Shown here piece after piece: positions 31,028 to 39,206 of a stretch of 39,206 nucleotides of DNA. Below the pieces are notes generated by a model. That model saw only the letters and a list, made by a program, of their open reading frames with translations. It made no database searches and was not told the origin of the DNA. A program made the translations under genes and the position numbers. Numbering within the stretch: the stretch's first letter is position 1; each line of letters begins with the position of its first letter. This stretch comes from Clostridium sp. UBA1056 (GTDB taxonomy: Bacteria; Bacillota; Clostridia; Clostridiales; Clostridiaceae), in the NCBI GenBank assembly GCA_002316385.1, contig DCDL01000006.1, positions 28,710-67,915 on the forward strand, read 5' to 3'.

Positions 31028-31537
31028 ATGAAAATAGAAATTAAACAATTATCTTTGAATTGTTGTAATGAAGAATATGAAACGTTACAAAATATAAAAA
31101 ACAATGAAAATGGCTTTTTTAATCAAGTTTATGAAAAGTCGTATGAAGAATATCTTTTGTGGCTTCAAAAAAAAGATGATTATTCGAAAGGAAATAATTT
31201 ACCTGATGGATGGATTCCAGAAACAACCTACTTCTTATACATTGATGATAAGCCTGTTGGTATAGGAAGAATTAGACATAGATCAAGTAAGTATTTAGAA
31301 AGTATAGGTGTCGGTAATTTAGGGTATGCAATTAGTAAGCGATACCGTGGAAAGGGTTATGGGAATATCCTGCTTAAAGGATTATTAAAGAAATGTATAT
31401 CCTTTGGTTATAAGGATATAAAGTTATTTCCATACAAAAATAACATTCCAACTATTAAAGTAATGCTTAAAAATGGCGGGCAGATAGTTGGTTCTTTTGA
31501 TGGCAAAAAATATGTAATTACAATACCTACAAAATAA
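31028..31537 (+). CDS. GNAT acetyltransferase
   Basis: 169 residues, ATG after GGAGTACAGGC. N-terminal half LSLNCCNEEYETLQNIKNNE, then WIPETTYFLYIDDKPVGIGR with IRHRSSKYLESIGVGNLGYA, and motif A SKRYRGKGYGNILLKGLLKK. The ending MLKNGGQIVGSFDGKKYVIT is typical of this branch (predicted acetyltransferases with a W-P-x-T/S motif). It is followed after 23 bp by the phosphatase gene on the same strand, probably as an operon. Confidence 0.9.
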   Translation: MKIEIKQLSLNCCNEEYETLQNIKNNENGFFNQVYEKSYEEYLLWLQKKDDYSKGNNLPDGWIPETTYFLYIDDKPVGIGRIRHRSSKYLESIGVGNLGYAISKRYRGKGYGNILLKGLLKKCISFGYKDIKLFPYKNNIPTIKVMLKNGGQIVGSFDGKKYVITIPTK

Positions 31538-31560
31538 AGAAATGAAGGGGTGGAGCATAA

Positions 31561-32184
31561 TTGAGAATATATCTAGTTAGACATGGTCAGGATGATGACA
31601 ACTATAGAGGTGGATGGAGCAATCGAGGGCTAATAGAAGAGGGTACTAAGCAAGCAAAATTATTAGCAAGCTTTCTATGTAAAAATAGAGAAAACTATAG
31701 TATTAGCAAAATAATTAGTAGTGATTTAGAGAGAACTGTTGAAACAACTAGGGAGCTTAAAGATATACTAAATGTACCAGTTGAATATTCTAGTGATTGG
31801 CGCGAAATGAATAATGGAGAGTTGGCAGGAATGGATAATAAAGAGGCATTAGAAAGATATCCTGGGCTTTTTTATAATACATTAGATATGAATGAGAGAT
31901 ATCCAGAGGGAGAAAGTCCTATTGAGTTTTACAATAGAATAAAGAGTTCTTTTGAATATCTTTGTAATAATATTTCTATGGAGACAGAGAAAGATAATAT
32001 AATGATTGTTACTCATGGCGGTGTCATAGAGGTTTTATACTACATATTGAATAATTATGAGTGGACCAACAAGTCACCTAATTTATGCAAAACATCTACT
32101 ACTGGTATTCATATGATTGAGTATATAGATGGAAATTGGAAAATAGTTATGAGTAATAATATTGAGCATTTACAGTATAATTAA
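31561..32184 (+). CDS. Histidine phosphatase (phosphoglycerate mutase-like)
   Basis: TTG start after GGGGTGGAGCATAA. 207 residues with the two catalytic parts: the RHG motif (YLVRHGQDDDN, residues 5-8) and VTHGGVIEVL near 152, plus the general-acid region WREMNNGELAGMDNKEALER. It is the histidine phosphatase fold, acting through a phosphohistidine on small phosphorylated metabolites. Substrate cannot be told; it is most like the co-factor-dependent phosphatases, not true glycolytic mutase. Probably co-transcribed with the GNAT before it. Confidence 0.9.
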   Translation: MRIYLVRHGQDDDNYRGGWSNRGLIEEGTKQAKLLASFLCKNRENYSISKIISSDLERTVETTRELKDILNVPVEYSSDWREMNNGELAGMDNKEALERYPGLFYNTLDMNERYPEGESPIEFYNRIKSSFEYLCNNISMETEKDNIMIVTHGGVIEVLYYILNNYEWTNKSPNLCKTSTTGIHMIEYIDGNWKIVMSNNIEHLQYN

Positions 32185-32412
32185 TATCGGATTAGGTAAT
32201 ATTTGCAAAAGAAAAAAATTATCAAAGGCTCATAATTTAATGACTGAAAATGTGCCTTAAACATACATTTTTACCAATTTCATGGTGCCTATAAAACAAA
32301 GAAAAGAGAACGTAATAGTCAGTTTTTAGCGTATAAGCAATTTGAAATACTTATACGCTTATTATATGGATTCTTATCAGAAATTCAATATAATTGGAGT
32401 ATTCTTAAAAAG
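32185..32412. terminator. Gap with intrinsic terminator at 32328-32359
   Basis: AGCGTATAAG pairs with CTTATACGCT, followed by T-rich sequence. It serves the phosphatase gene, and the convergent Nudix gene from the other side. The rest of the gap shows nothing. Confidence 0.75.
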
Positions 32413-32871
32413 CTATTCTTTATCTTTAATCCAAAAAATATGTTTCAATCTATTTTTCACATCATTTAAAATAGGCTTATTGGATGGCGTAATATCCTGA
32501 GGTAGGTTATCTATGGCAAAGAATTTTAATTCCGTACCTTCAATTCCATCAACTTTCATAGTTCCGTTAAATTTATTTGTTATATACACAATACTAATAA
32601 AATATACTTCGTTTCCATCAGGATAAATCCAATGTTGTTCTTCTCCAGAATAAACATTAAATAGACTAAGCTCTTCGACAACTAAATTTGTTTCCTCAAA
32701 CACTTCTCTTTTGGCAGCTTCCTTTGTAGTTTCACCTAAAATGATGGCACCGCCTGGAATACACCATTTATTATTATCAGTTCTTAGTTGTAATAGCACC
32801 CTATTTTTTTCATCTACTATAATAACTCCAGCTGATGGTAGGTGTCCAACCAGCTTTCTTGAATTTGACAT
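32413..32871 (-). CDS. Nudix hydrolase
   Basis: 152 residues, ATG after GGGGGCTATAGT. The Nudix box is intact: GGAIILGETTKEAAKREVFE followed by ETNL, fitting GX5EX7REUXEEXGU with all metal-binding Glu residues. Nudix enzymes hydrolyse nucleoside diphosphates linked to another moiety, such as oxidised dNTPs or nucleotide sugars. The N-terminus (GHLPSAGVIIVDEKNRVLLQ) and the tail (FFAIDNLPQDITPSNKPILN) are those of MutT-like housekeeping members. The exact substrate is unknown. Confidence 0.93.
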   Translation of the reverse strand: MSNSRKLVGHLPSAGVIIVDEKNRVLLQLRTDNNKWCIPGGAIILGETTKEAAKREVFEETNLVVEELSLFNVYSGEEQHWIYPDGNEVYFISIVYITNKFNGTMKVDGIEGTELKFFAIDNLPQDITPSNKPILNDVKNRLKHIFWIKDKE

Positions 32872-32927
32872 ACTATAGCCCCCGTTTCCAATGATTTTGT
32901 TCTATTTCAGAATTATAAACGTAAAAA

Positions 32928-32961
32928 GTACCGTAAAATTCATTGTTGAATAATACAGTAT
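32928..32961 (-). terminator. Intrinsic terminator of the GNAT gene at 32979
   Basis: On the minus strand ATACTGTATTATTCA-ACAA-TGAATTTTACGGTACT ends in TTTTTA. Its core resembles the terminator at 5861-5891. Confidence 0.75.
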
Positions 32962-32978
32962 TTAAAAAATTATTTATT

Positions 32979-33557
32979 TTATATAGTTAAATCCTTTTTC
33001 ATAAAATAGTATCTTCCATTGTTACCTATACAAATAAAATTAAACTGTTCAAATAATTTCTTGTGTCCTGTATGCAACTTTTCATTTTTTCGTTTCTCAT
33101 CAATAGTCTTAAGAAAATCATCAAAAACTGGTATTGAATAAATTAAGTCTATTTCTTCATTTTTACATTGAACTAATACATTTTGTAAAAGCTCTTTTTG
33201 TATCCCTTTTCCCCTATACTCTCTTTTAATAAAAAAGCATGATATTATTTTAGCATTTTCGCTTTTTTCAATATTTAGTAATTTTTTTAGATAAGGTACA
33301 TCTTGTGGATACACACATTGACACCACGCAACAGGTTTATGATCTATATAATAAATATATCCGTCATGACATTTACTTGTTATATTTTCTCTTAATTTTT
33401 TAACTTCTTCAATGCTCATTTTAGTCCAATTATCGATATTATTAACTGAAAAGTAGAAAGTACACTGGCATTTTTCACATTTATCATTACTAAACAATGT
33501 AAAAAAATCTTCTAAATTATTTGTTGATATTTGTTGTATGAATTTTTTCACTTTCAT
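32979..33557 (-). CDS. GNAT acetyltransferase with Cys-rich N-terminus
   Basis: 192 residues from the ATG at 33557, though a GTG at 33551 is better spaced from GGAGG. The N-terminus has CEKCQCTFYF, which resembles the cysteine-bearing YeaH-type or DUF-linked GNATs that begin with a metal-binding loop. Motif A is FIKREYRGKGIQKELLQNVL, and WCQCVYPQDVPYLKKLLNIE and HKKLFEQFNFICIGNNGRYY match GNATs of the PF13527-like branch. A promoter-region repeat and leader-like sequence lie upstream. Substrate unknown. Confidence 0.82.
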   Translation of the reverse strand: MKVKKFIQQISTNNLEDFFTLFSNDKCEKCQCTFYFSVNNIDNWTKMSIEEVKKLRENITSKCHDGYIYYIDHKPVAWCQCVYPQDVPYLKKLLNIEKSENAKIISCFFIKREYRGKGIQKELLQNVLVQCKNEEIDLIYSIPVFDDFLKTIDEKRKNEKLHTGHKKLFEQFNFICIGNNGRYYFMKKDLTI

Positions 33558-33984
33558 CCTCCACCATAGAAAATTTTCTAAGTATTTAAGTTTATAATTA
33601 ATCCTGTAAATATAAAAATTACGTCATACATTATGTTTTTAACTATATAATTTTATATACCGTATTATTCAATTTTCAAAGATCTTATTTTCATCTTCTA
33701 ATTCACAATAAAATCAAAGCACTAACTAATTAGTATAATAATTGTACCACTATTTATTACATACTTATATATTTTTGTAAATACTGGTATAATTAATTTT
33801 AACCTGTTCTCTTAATTGGTTCTTTTCTTATCCTAACAGACGGATGAAGTGTTCTCAGTAAAATAGAGATATAGAAGATTTTTCTTAAACTTTTTTAAAT
33901 TCACTATGATAAGTGGTTATTCATCTTTACAAATATATAGGATATAATCAAATAAATAGGCAATTAAGTAATGGGGGATTTAGC
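33558..33984. other. Gene-free stretch with leader-like sequence and direct repeat copy 2
   Basis: It holds (minus strand) GATCTTTGAAAATTGAATAA (33684-33665), nearly identical to 7368-7343 and of the type found in clostridial rRNA leaders, and at 33735-33848 the second copy of the promoter-region repeat found at 29930-30055. It lies between divergent GNAT genes and so holds both promoters. Confidence 0.55.
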
Positions 33985-34470
33985 ATGGAACTAAATATAA
34001 AGCAAATGAATTATAATGAAGCAAAGCAAATTTCAAAATGGGTTTATAAAGAACCATTTTCAATCTATAGTATGGATGAAAGTGATAGCTGTATAGATGA
34101 ACTTCTTAATGGGTATTATTTTTCGGTTTCTAGCAAGGAGAATAATCTAATAGGCTACTATTGCTTTGGTGAATCTGCTCAAGTTTCAGCAGGAAATCAA
34201 TTTGGTGTTTATGATTGCAAAGATATTACTGATATTGGTTTAGGAATAAAACCAAATTTATGTGGCCAAGGATTAGGGCTTGATTTTTTTAATAGTGGTT
34301 TAGATTTTGCCAGAAATAAACTATCAGCAAAAGTATTTCGTTTGACTGTAGCAACTTTTAATAAACGAGCAATTAAGGTATATCAGCGATTAGGATTTCA
34401 AAAAATTAACTCTTTTGAAAGTATATCGGATAACGGGAAAATCGAGTTTGAGGTTATGATTCTTCACTAA
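33985..34470 (+). CDS. GNAT acetyltransferase
   Basis: The ATG at 33985, following ATGGGGGATTTAGC, is preferred over an upstream start at 33913 that lacks a site. 161 residues; N-terminal IKQMNYNEAKQISKWVYKEP, middle GYYCFGESAQVSAGNQFGVY, and motif A IGLGIKPNLCGQGLGLDFFN (Q/RxxGxG form). Then LTVATFNKRAIKVYQRLGFQ. It is a RimI/RimL-like GNAT whose substrate is unknown. A terminator follows directly. Confidence 0.88.
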   Translation: MELNIKQMNYNEAKQISKWVYKEPFSIYSMDESDSCIDELLNGYYFSVSSKENNLIGYYCFGESAQVSAGNQFGVYDCKDITDIGLGIKPNLCGQGLGLDFFNSGLDFARNKLSAKVFRLTVATFNKRAIKVYQRLGFQKINSFESISDNGKIEFEVMILH

Positions 34471-34509
34471 GAAGAAATTAGTTTATTCGCTTTTTCTATA
34501 AGTACAAAT

Positions 34510-34538
34510 TAATGGAACTCTTTTTAGGAGTTCCATTA
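34510..34538 (+). terminator. Intrinsic terminator after the GNAT gene
   Basis: TAATGGAACTC pairs with GAGTTCCATTA around TTTTTAG. Confidence 0.85.
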
Positions 34539-34626
34539 ATTTGTTAATATTCTATATTAAGAATTTTTTACTATGCTTATGTGATCTATTGTTAACTATT
34601 CAGACTTTAACATTAAGTACATGAGC

Positions 34627-34761
34627 TTTATCCGATGACTACCCGCTCTAATACTCCAATATTCTTCAAAGTTGGAGTAAAGAGCGGGTACGTCCCTGGA
34701 TAACGATTTCTAAGCTTCAGTGGGAGTAAAAAACCCCATCTGAAGCAAAGAGCTCTGTTTA
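34627..34761 (-). mobile_element. Palindrome-rich mobile element, copy 2 (135 bp)
   Basis: TTTA at both ends. The stem TACCCGCTCT...AGAGCGGGTA is perfect here, extended by ACTCCAA/TTGGAGT and enclosed by TTATCC/GGATAA; a second hairpin GCTTCAG-TGGGAG with CATCTGAAGC lies near the right end. The right TTTA supplies the stop codon of the activase gene. This is the shortest and simplest copy and the best template for the family. Confidence 0.8.
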
Positions 34762-37700
34762 TTTTTGTACTTTTTCCATATTTTTAATTCCAGTAGAAAG
34801 CATGAGCTTTATTCTGTTTAATTGGTTTACTTCACTAGCACCAGGATCATAATCTATTGGAGTAATATTTAAATAAGGATATCTTCTTTTAATTTCTCTA
34901 ATCATACCTTTTCCTATTACATGATTTGGTAAACACGCAAAAGGCTGTATGCAAATCATATTACTAATTCCAGATTTCACTAACTTAATAATCTCTGCGG
35001 TTAATAACCATCCCTCTCCAGCTTGATTACCAAGAGATAAAATATCATCAGTTCCTTTAGCTAATTTTTCAATTCTTTGTGGTAGCATGAATTTTTCACT
35101 ATTACTTAGTGCTTTCTTCATTTGTGCAACATAAAATTCTATATATTCAATAGCTAATCTACCACCTAAGAAATTTTTTAAGTTTCCACCTAGCTTTTCA
35201 TATTTAAACTTCTGATTATAGGCACAATACAATAGAAAGTATATTAAATCTGGTATTATTACTTCTGCGCCTTCTTCCTCTAGTACTTCTATAATATTGT
35301 TATTGGCTAAACTATTATACTTTAAGAAAATTTCTCCAACTACTGCTACCTTTGGCTTAATTGTATTTTTCATTTCCAAGCTGTCAAATTCATTTACCAT
35401 TTCATTTGTAATATTTTTAAATTCCTTAAAGCTTCCACTAGCTATACTATTTTTACATATATCTAACCATTTTAAACAAAGTAAATTTGTTGAATTTTTT
35501 ATTTTTTCATAAGGCCTTACTCTATTTGTCATTTTTAAAAGCATATCTCCGTAAGCTAATGCCATTAATCCCTTATTAATTATTGGTATTGTTATTTTAA
35601 ACCCTGGATTGTTCTCTATTCCTTGAACACTTAAAGATATAACTGGTATTTTTTCATATCCTGCATCTTTTAATGCTTTTCTTATAAGAGCAATATAGTT
35701 AGATGCTCTACAAGTACCTCCTGTTTGAGAAATCACCACAGAAGTACTATTTAAGTTATACTGCTTAGATTTAAGTGCACTTATAATTTGACCTACTACC
35801 ACAATGGCAGGATAGCAAGTATCATTATTTACATACTTTAATCCTTCCTCTATTGTATGTCGATCAACTGTAGGTAATACCTTTAAATTATATCCTGAGC
35901 TTTTAAAAGCAACTTCTAGCAATTCAAAATGTATTGGAGAAAATTGAGGACAAAGTAGTGTATGTTTTTCTCTCATTTCTTTTGTAAATATAATTTTATC
36001 ATAGGGATTAATGATTTTTGAATTTGAATTTAAGATTCGTGACTTATTTATATCATCCATGGCAGCTTTAAGAGAACGTACTCTGATTCTAGCTGACCCT
36101 AAATTATTAACTTCATCTATTTTTAATAGTGTGTATATTTTACCAAAGCCATCTAATATTTCTTGTACTTGATCTGTAGCAATTGCATCTAATCCACATC
36201 CAAAAGAGTTTAATTGGATTAACTCTAAGTTTTCTCTAGTACCTACAAACTGAGCTGCCTTATATGCTCTTGAATGATAAGTCCATTGATCCAGCACTCT
36301 TAATGGTATTGGAGTTTTAACTAAATCAGCTACAGAATCCTCTGTAAATACCGCCAATCCTTCTTGCGATATCATATCTGATATACCATGATTTATCTCT
36401 AAATCTAAATGATAGGGTCTGCCACTTAATACAATGCCTTTTCCACCACTTTTATCTAAGTCTTCTAGAATTTCTAATGCCTTATTTTTTATATCCTCTT
36501 TAACATTAGTAACTTCTTCATAAGCTTTATCAACTGCAAAGCTTATTTCTTTTTGACTTATATCAAATACTTTTAGTTCATCATATAAGTTCTTCTTCAT
36601 TGACTTTCTATCATTAAAATTCAAAAATGGATTTTTATATATTATGTCTTTACTTCTCAAAAATTCAATATTATTTTTAATAACCTCTGGATAAGAAATT
36701 ACTATGGCACAATTATAGTGATTATCTGCACTTTTATCTTCTAATCTCTCATAAGAAATACATGGATAAAATATAAATTTTAAATCTTTCTTTATAAGAT
36801 TTGTTATATGTCCATGGGCAATTTTCGCAGGATAACAAGTAGACTCTGATGGTATAGTATCAATACCTTCATTGTAAATTTTCTTTGTAGAGTTGGGAGA
36901 TAATATTACTCTAAAACCTAGTTCTGTAAAGAAAGTGTGCCAAAATGGATAATTTTCATACATATTTAAGACTCTTGGTATACCTACTTCTCCTCTTGTT
37001 GCTTCTTCTATTGAAAGAGGTATATATCCAAAAATTCTTTTATATTTATAATTAAATAAATTTGCTGCTTTTTTTGTATTTTTATTAACTCCTATCCCTC
37101 TTTCACATCTATTACCAGAAATAAATTTCCTACCATCAGAAAATTTATTTACAGTAAGTAAACAATTATTACTACATAATTCACAATGTCTAAATTCATT
37201 TGACACTCCAAATTTTTCAAGATCAGATTCCCCTAAAATATTAGAAATCTCATTTCCATTATAGTTATCTTTTGCAATAAGGGCAGCTCCAAATGCTCCC
37301 ATGAGACCAGCGATATCTGGTCTTACAACTTCTTTGCCAGTAACTTTCTCAAAGGCCCTTAGAACAGCTTCATTATAAAAAGTTCCTCCTTGAACTATAA
37401 TTTTTTCTCCAAGGTCTTCAGGTTTTCTTATTTTTATAACTTTATAAAGGGCATTTTTAATTACAGAATAAGATAATCCAGAAGATATAGCTCCAATATC
37501 AGCGCCTTCCTTTTGGACTTGCTTAACTTTAGAATTCATAAATACAGTACATCTTGACCCTAAATCCACTGGATTTTTTGAAAGTAAACCTTTTTGGGAA
37601 AACTCTTCAATGTTCATGTTTAAAGATTGTGCGAACATATCAAGAAAAGAACCACAACCTGATGAACAAGCCTCATTTAATTGAATAGAATTTATTACTT

Positions 37701-39000
37701 CATTTTTTATCTTGATGCACTTCATATCTTGACCTCCTATATCAAGAATAAAGTCCACATCCTTTAAAAAATGCTTTGCTGCTCTATAATGTGCAATGGT
37801 TTCAACTTCTCCAATATCAATATTTAAAGCTGACTTTATAAGAGCCTCTCCATATCCAGTAACAGCAACTTTAGCAATTCTTATTTTTTCATTAATTTTA
37901 CTATATATATCTTTTAATATGTTTATAGTAATTTGCATAGGATTGCCTTTATTGCTACCATAAAAAGAATATAATATAGCCCCTTCATTATCTATTAATA
38001 TAGCTTTAGTAGTTGTTGAACCTGCATCTATACCTAAAAAAGTCTCTCCCTCATATGAAGTTATATCCCTTGTCTTTGCCTTATAATTGTAATGCCTTTG
38101 TCTAAAGCTTTGTAATTCCTGTTCATTTTTAAATAATGCCTCTAAGGTATCTGAAGTAGCTATATTATTATTCTCTAAACTTTCAACAGCTTTTAACAGT
38201 TGTTCAAAAGTTATAACTTTCTCTTTTTTAGATTCAATAGCTGCACCAATAGCTACAAATAGTTGAGGGTCTTTTGGAAATAATATTTCTTCTTGCTTTA
38301 ACTTTAAAGTATCAATAAACCTTTTCCTAAGCTCTGATAAAAAGTATAAAGGACCTCCTAAAAACGCAACATTTCCCTTTATTGGCTTTCCACAGGCAAG
38401 CCCACTTATAGTCTGGTTTACAACAGCTTGAAATATAGATGCAGCTATATCTTCCTTGGTGGCTCCTTCATTTATAAGAGATTGTATATCTGTTTTTGCA
38501 AAAACCCCACATCTTGCAGCAATTGGATAAATTATCTTATAATTTTTAGCTAATTCATTTAATCCTTTAGCATCTGTTTCAAGTAATGTAGCCATCTGAT
38601 CTATAAAAGCGCCTGTACCACCAGCACAAACACCATTCATACGTTGCTCTAAACTACCTTCAAAATATGTTATTTTTGCATCTTCTCCACCTAATTCTAT
38701 TACTACATCAGCATTATTTATAAAAACTTCAACGGCTTCTGTGCAAGCAATAACTTCTTGAATAAAAGATAATCCTAAAAACTTTGATAGTGATAATCCA
38801 CTAGAGCCTGTTATCATTGCTGTGATATCATAATCTTTATATTTTTTAAAAACTTCTAATATAAAGGAAGCTGTAGTCTCCTTTATATTAGAGTAGTGTC
38901 TTTCATATTTACTATAAATAATATTGTTCTTAGTATCTAATAATACAAGCTTAATAGTAGTTGATCCTATATCAACTCCTAAATGTAATACTTCTTTCAT
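34759..39000 (-). CDS. Fused 2-hydroxyacyl-CoA dehydratase activase and component (1413 residues)
   Basis: Two BadF/BcrA-type actin-fold ATPase domains in a row: phosphate-1 loops LGVDIGSTTIKLVLLD (near residue 5) and FLGIDAGSTTTKAILID (near 322), cluster-binding Cys in VCAGGTGAF and ARCGVFAKTD, then in EACSSGCGSFLD and SRCTVFMNSK. A DUF2229 region follows (from about 665, MYENYPFWHTFFTELGFRVI with ESTCYPAKIAHGH), then an HgdB/BcrC-like part (about 1000-1390, TLLCPQFSPIHFELL, NNDTCYPAIVVVGQ, PFACLPNHVIGKGMIREIKR) with further Cys. Such long fusions are common in clostridia; the activase uses ATP to drive one electron into a dehydratase. No dehydratase subunits are adjacent, so the substrate is unknown. 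The stop codon coincides with the end of a mobile element. Confidence 0.92.
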   Translation of the reverse strand: MKEVLHLGVDIGSTTIKLVLLDTKNNIIYSKYERHYSNIKETTASFILEVFKKYKDYDITAMITGSSGLSLSKFLGLSFIQEVIACTEAVEVFINNADVVIELGGEDAKITYFEGSLEQRMNGVCAGGTGAFIDQMATLLETDAKGLNELAKNYKIIYPIAARCGVFAKTDIQSLINEGATKEDIAASIFQAVVNQTISGLACGKPIKGNVAFLGGPLYFLSELRKRFIDTLKLKQEEILFPKDPQLFVAIGAAIESKKEKVITFEQLLKAVESLENNNIATSDTLEALFKNEQELQSFRQRHYNYKAKTRDITSYEGETFLGIDAGSTTTKAILIDNEGAILYSFYGSNKGNPMQITINILKDIYSKINEKIRIAKVAVTGYGEALIKSALNIDIGEVETIAHYRAAKHFLKDVDFILDIGGQDMKCIKIKNEVINSIQLNEACSSGCGSFLDMFAQSLNMNIEEFSQKGLLSKNPVDLGSRCTVFMNSKVKQVQKEGADIGAISSGLSYSVIKNALYKVIKIRKPEDLGEKIIVQGGTFYNEAVLRAFEKVTGKEVVRPDIAGLMGAFGAALIAKDNYNGNEISNILGESDLEKFGVSNEFRHCELCSNNCLLTVNKFSDGRKFISGNRCERGIGVNKNTKKAANLFNYKYKRIFGYIPLSIEEATRGEVGIPRVLNMYENYPFWHTFFTELGFRVILSPNSTKKIYNEGIDTIPSESTCYPAKIAHGHITNLIKKDLKFIFYPCISYERLEDKSADNHYNCAIVISYPEVIKNNIEFLRSKDIIYKNPFLNFNDRKSMKKNLYDELKVFDISQKEISFAVDKAYEEVTNVKEDIKNKALEILEDLDKSGGKGIVLSGRPYHLDLEINHGISDMISQEGLAVFTEDSVADLVKTPIPLRVLDQWTYHSRAYKAAQFVGTRENLELIQLNSFGCGLDAIATDQVQEILDGFGKIYTLLKIDEVNNLGSARIRVRSLKAAMDDINKSRILNSNSKIINPYDKIIFTKEMREKHTLLCPQFSPIHFELLEVAFKSSGYNLKVLPTVDRHTIEEGLKYVNNDTCYPAIVVVGQIISALKSKQYNLNSTSVVISQTGGTCRASNYIALIRKALKDAGYEKIPVISLSVQGIENNPGFKITIPIINKGLMALAYGDMLLKMTNRVRPYEKIKNSTNLLCLKWLDICKNSIASGSFKEFKNITNEMVNEFDSLEMKNTIKPKVAVVGEIFLKYNSLANNNIIEVLEEEGAEVIIPDLIYFLLYCAYNQKFKYEKLGGNLKNFLGGRLAIEYIEFYVAQMKKALSNSEKFMLPQRIEKLAKGTDDILSLGNQAGEGWLLTAEIIKLVKSGISNMICIQPFACLPNHVIGKGMIREIKRRYPYLNITPIDYDPGASEVNQLNRIKLMLSTGIKNMEKVQK

Positions 39001-39067
39001 AAACTTCTCATCCCAACATAAATTAATATTAATATAATTAAAATGATGTATAATATTTAAACATCAT

Positions 39068-39206
39068 TTTATCCGATGACTAGCCGCTCTAATACTCACA
39101 TTGCACTCTGTGAAAGCGATTCGCACCAAATCAGAGATTGAGCTTTCTGCTTTTCTTCAAAGTGGTAGTAAAGAGCGGTTACGACCTGGATAACGATTTC
39201 CCCTAA
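39068..39206 (-). mobile_element. Palindrome-rich mobile element, copy 3 (cut by window end)
   Basis: Begins TTTATCCGATGACTAGCCGC. The main stem is AGCCGCTCT/AGAGCGGTT: where copy 2 has C-G this copy has G-T, so pairing is kept although both sides changed. The loop holds an extra segment (about 39092-39155) with its own pairing. It ends ...GGATAACGATTTCCCCTAA at the window edge; the right end lies outside. Confidence 0.75.

Noticed and set aside
29930..33848. The 120-base direct repeat as attL/attR of an integrated element.
   Set aside because: No integrase or short identical core is seen; both copies sit upstream of GNAT genes in the same orientation, so shared promoter DNA is simpler.
19531..39206. 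The palindromic repeats as a CRISPR array.
   Set aside because: Copies are far apart, have internal hairpins, and lack regular spacers; no cas gene is present.

Overview
The window is very AT-rich, uses AGGAGG-type ribosome binding sites and dense intrinsic terminators, and carries a fused 2-hydroxyacyl-CoA dehydratase activase, a UviA/UviB-like pair and many GNAT genes. This suggests a Clostridium sensu stricto-like Firmicute; the species is not resolved. I see no rRNA, tRNA or CRISPR. Most of the window is accessory DNA: intact small operons alternate with decayed genes. Layout: (1) 0-4.5 kb is a heterodimeric ABC drug-type exporter, divergent from a MerR/GyrI-domain activator, with a classic 19-bp-spacer MerR promoter between them. 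(2) 4.5-7.1 kb holds stress and modification genes on the minus strand (NTF2-like protein, two GNATs, a DUF7832-like protein). (3) 7.1-16.4 kb looks like a decayed plasmid or phage-derived island. It has HD-domain and zinc-ribbon remnants, a UviB-type holin-like gene overlapping a truncated UviA-like sigma factor, broken membrane genes, a ParM-like actin with a ribbon-helix-helix partner, a DUF2178/XRE operon under a double palindromic operator, a frameshifted and an intact YcxB-like gene, and a second sigma-70-like factor. An imperfect inverted repeat (about 7.4 and 21.3 kb) brackets this region and the next. (4) 16.8-21 kb has an autoregulated MarR gene with a cupin gene, then three paralogous secreted single-PKD mini-proteins, each with the same upstream palindromes, interrupted by an XRE/DUF6773-like pair. 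(5) 21-27.5 kb has an endonuclease V fragment, an AraC/GyrI regulator, intact endonuclease V, small membrane proteins, a MocR/PdxR-type regulator with a PNPOx-family protein, and an M50-like membrane protease. (6) 27.6-34.5 kb is a GNAT-rich stretch (two broken, three intact) with a DUF692 metalloenzyme, a histidine phosphatase and a Nudix hydrolase, plus a phage scrap holding a broken DUF2829/Tad2 anti-Thoeris gene. (7) 34.7-39 kb is the 1413-residue activase. Across regions 4 and 7 sit three copies of a palindrome-rich element, two of them exactly at a gene's stop codon; the tandem PKD loci give a natural empty site for one copy. The best candidates for new biology are this element, the PKD mini-protein cluster with its shared operators, and the UviA/UviB-ParM island.
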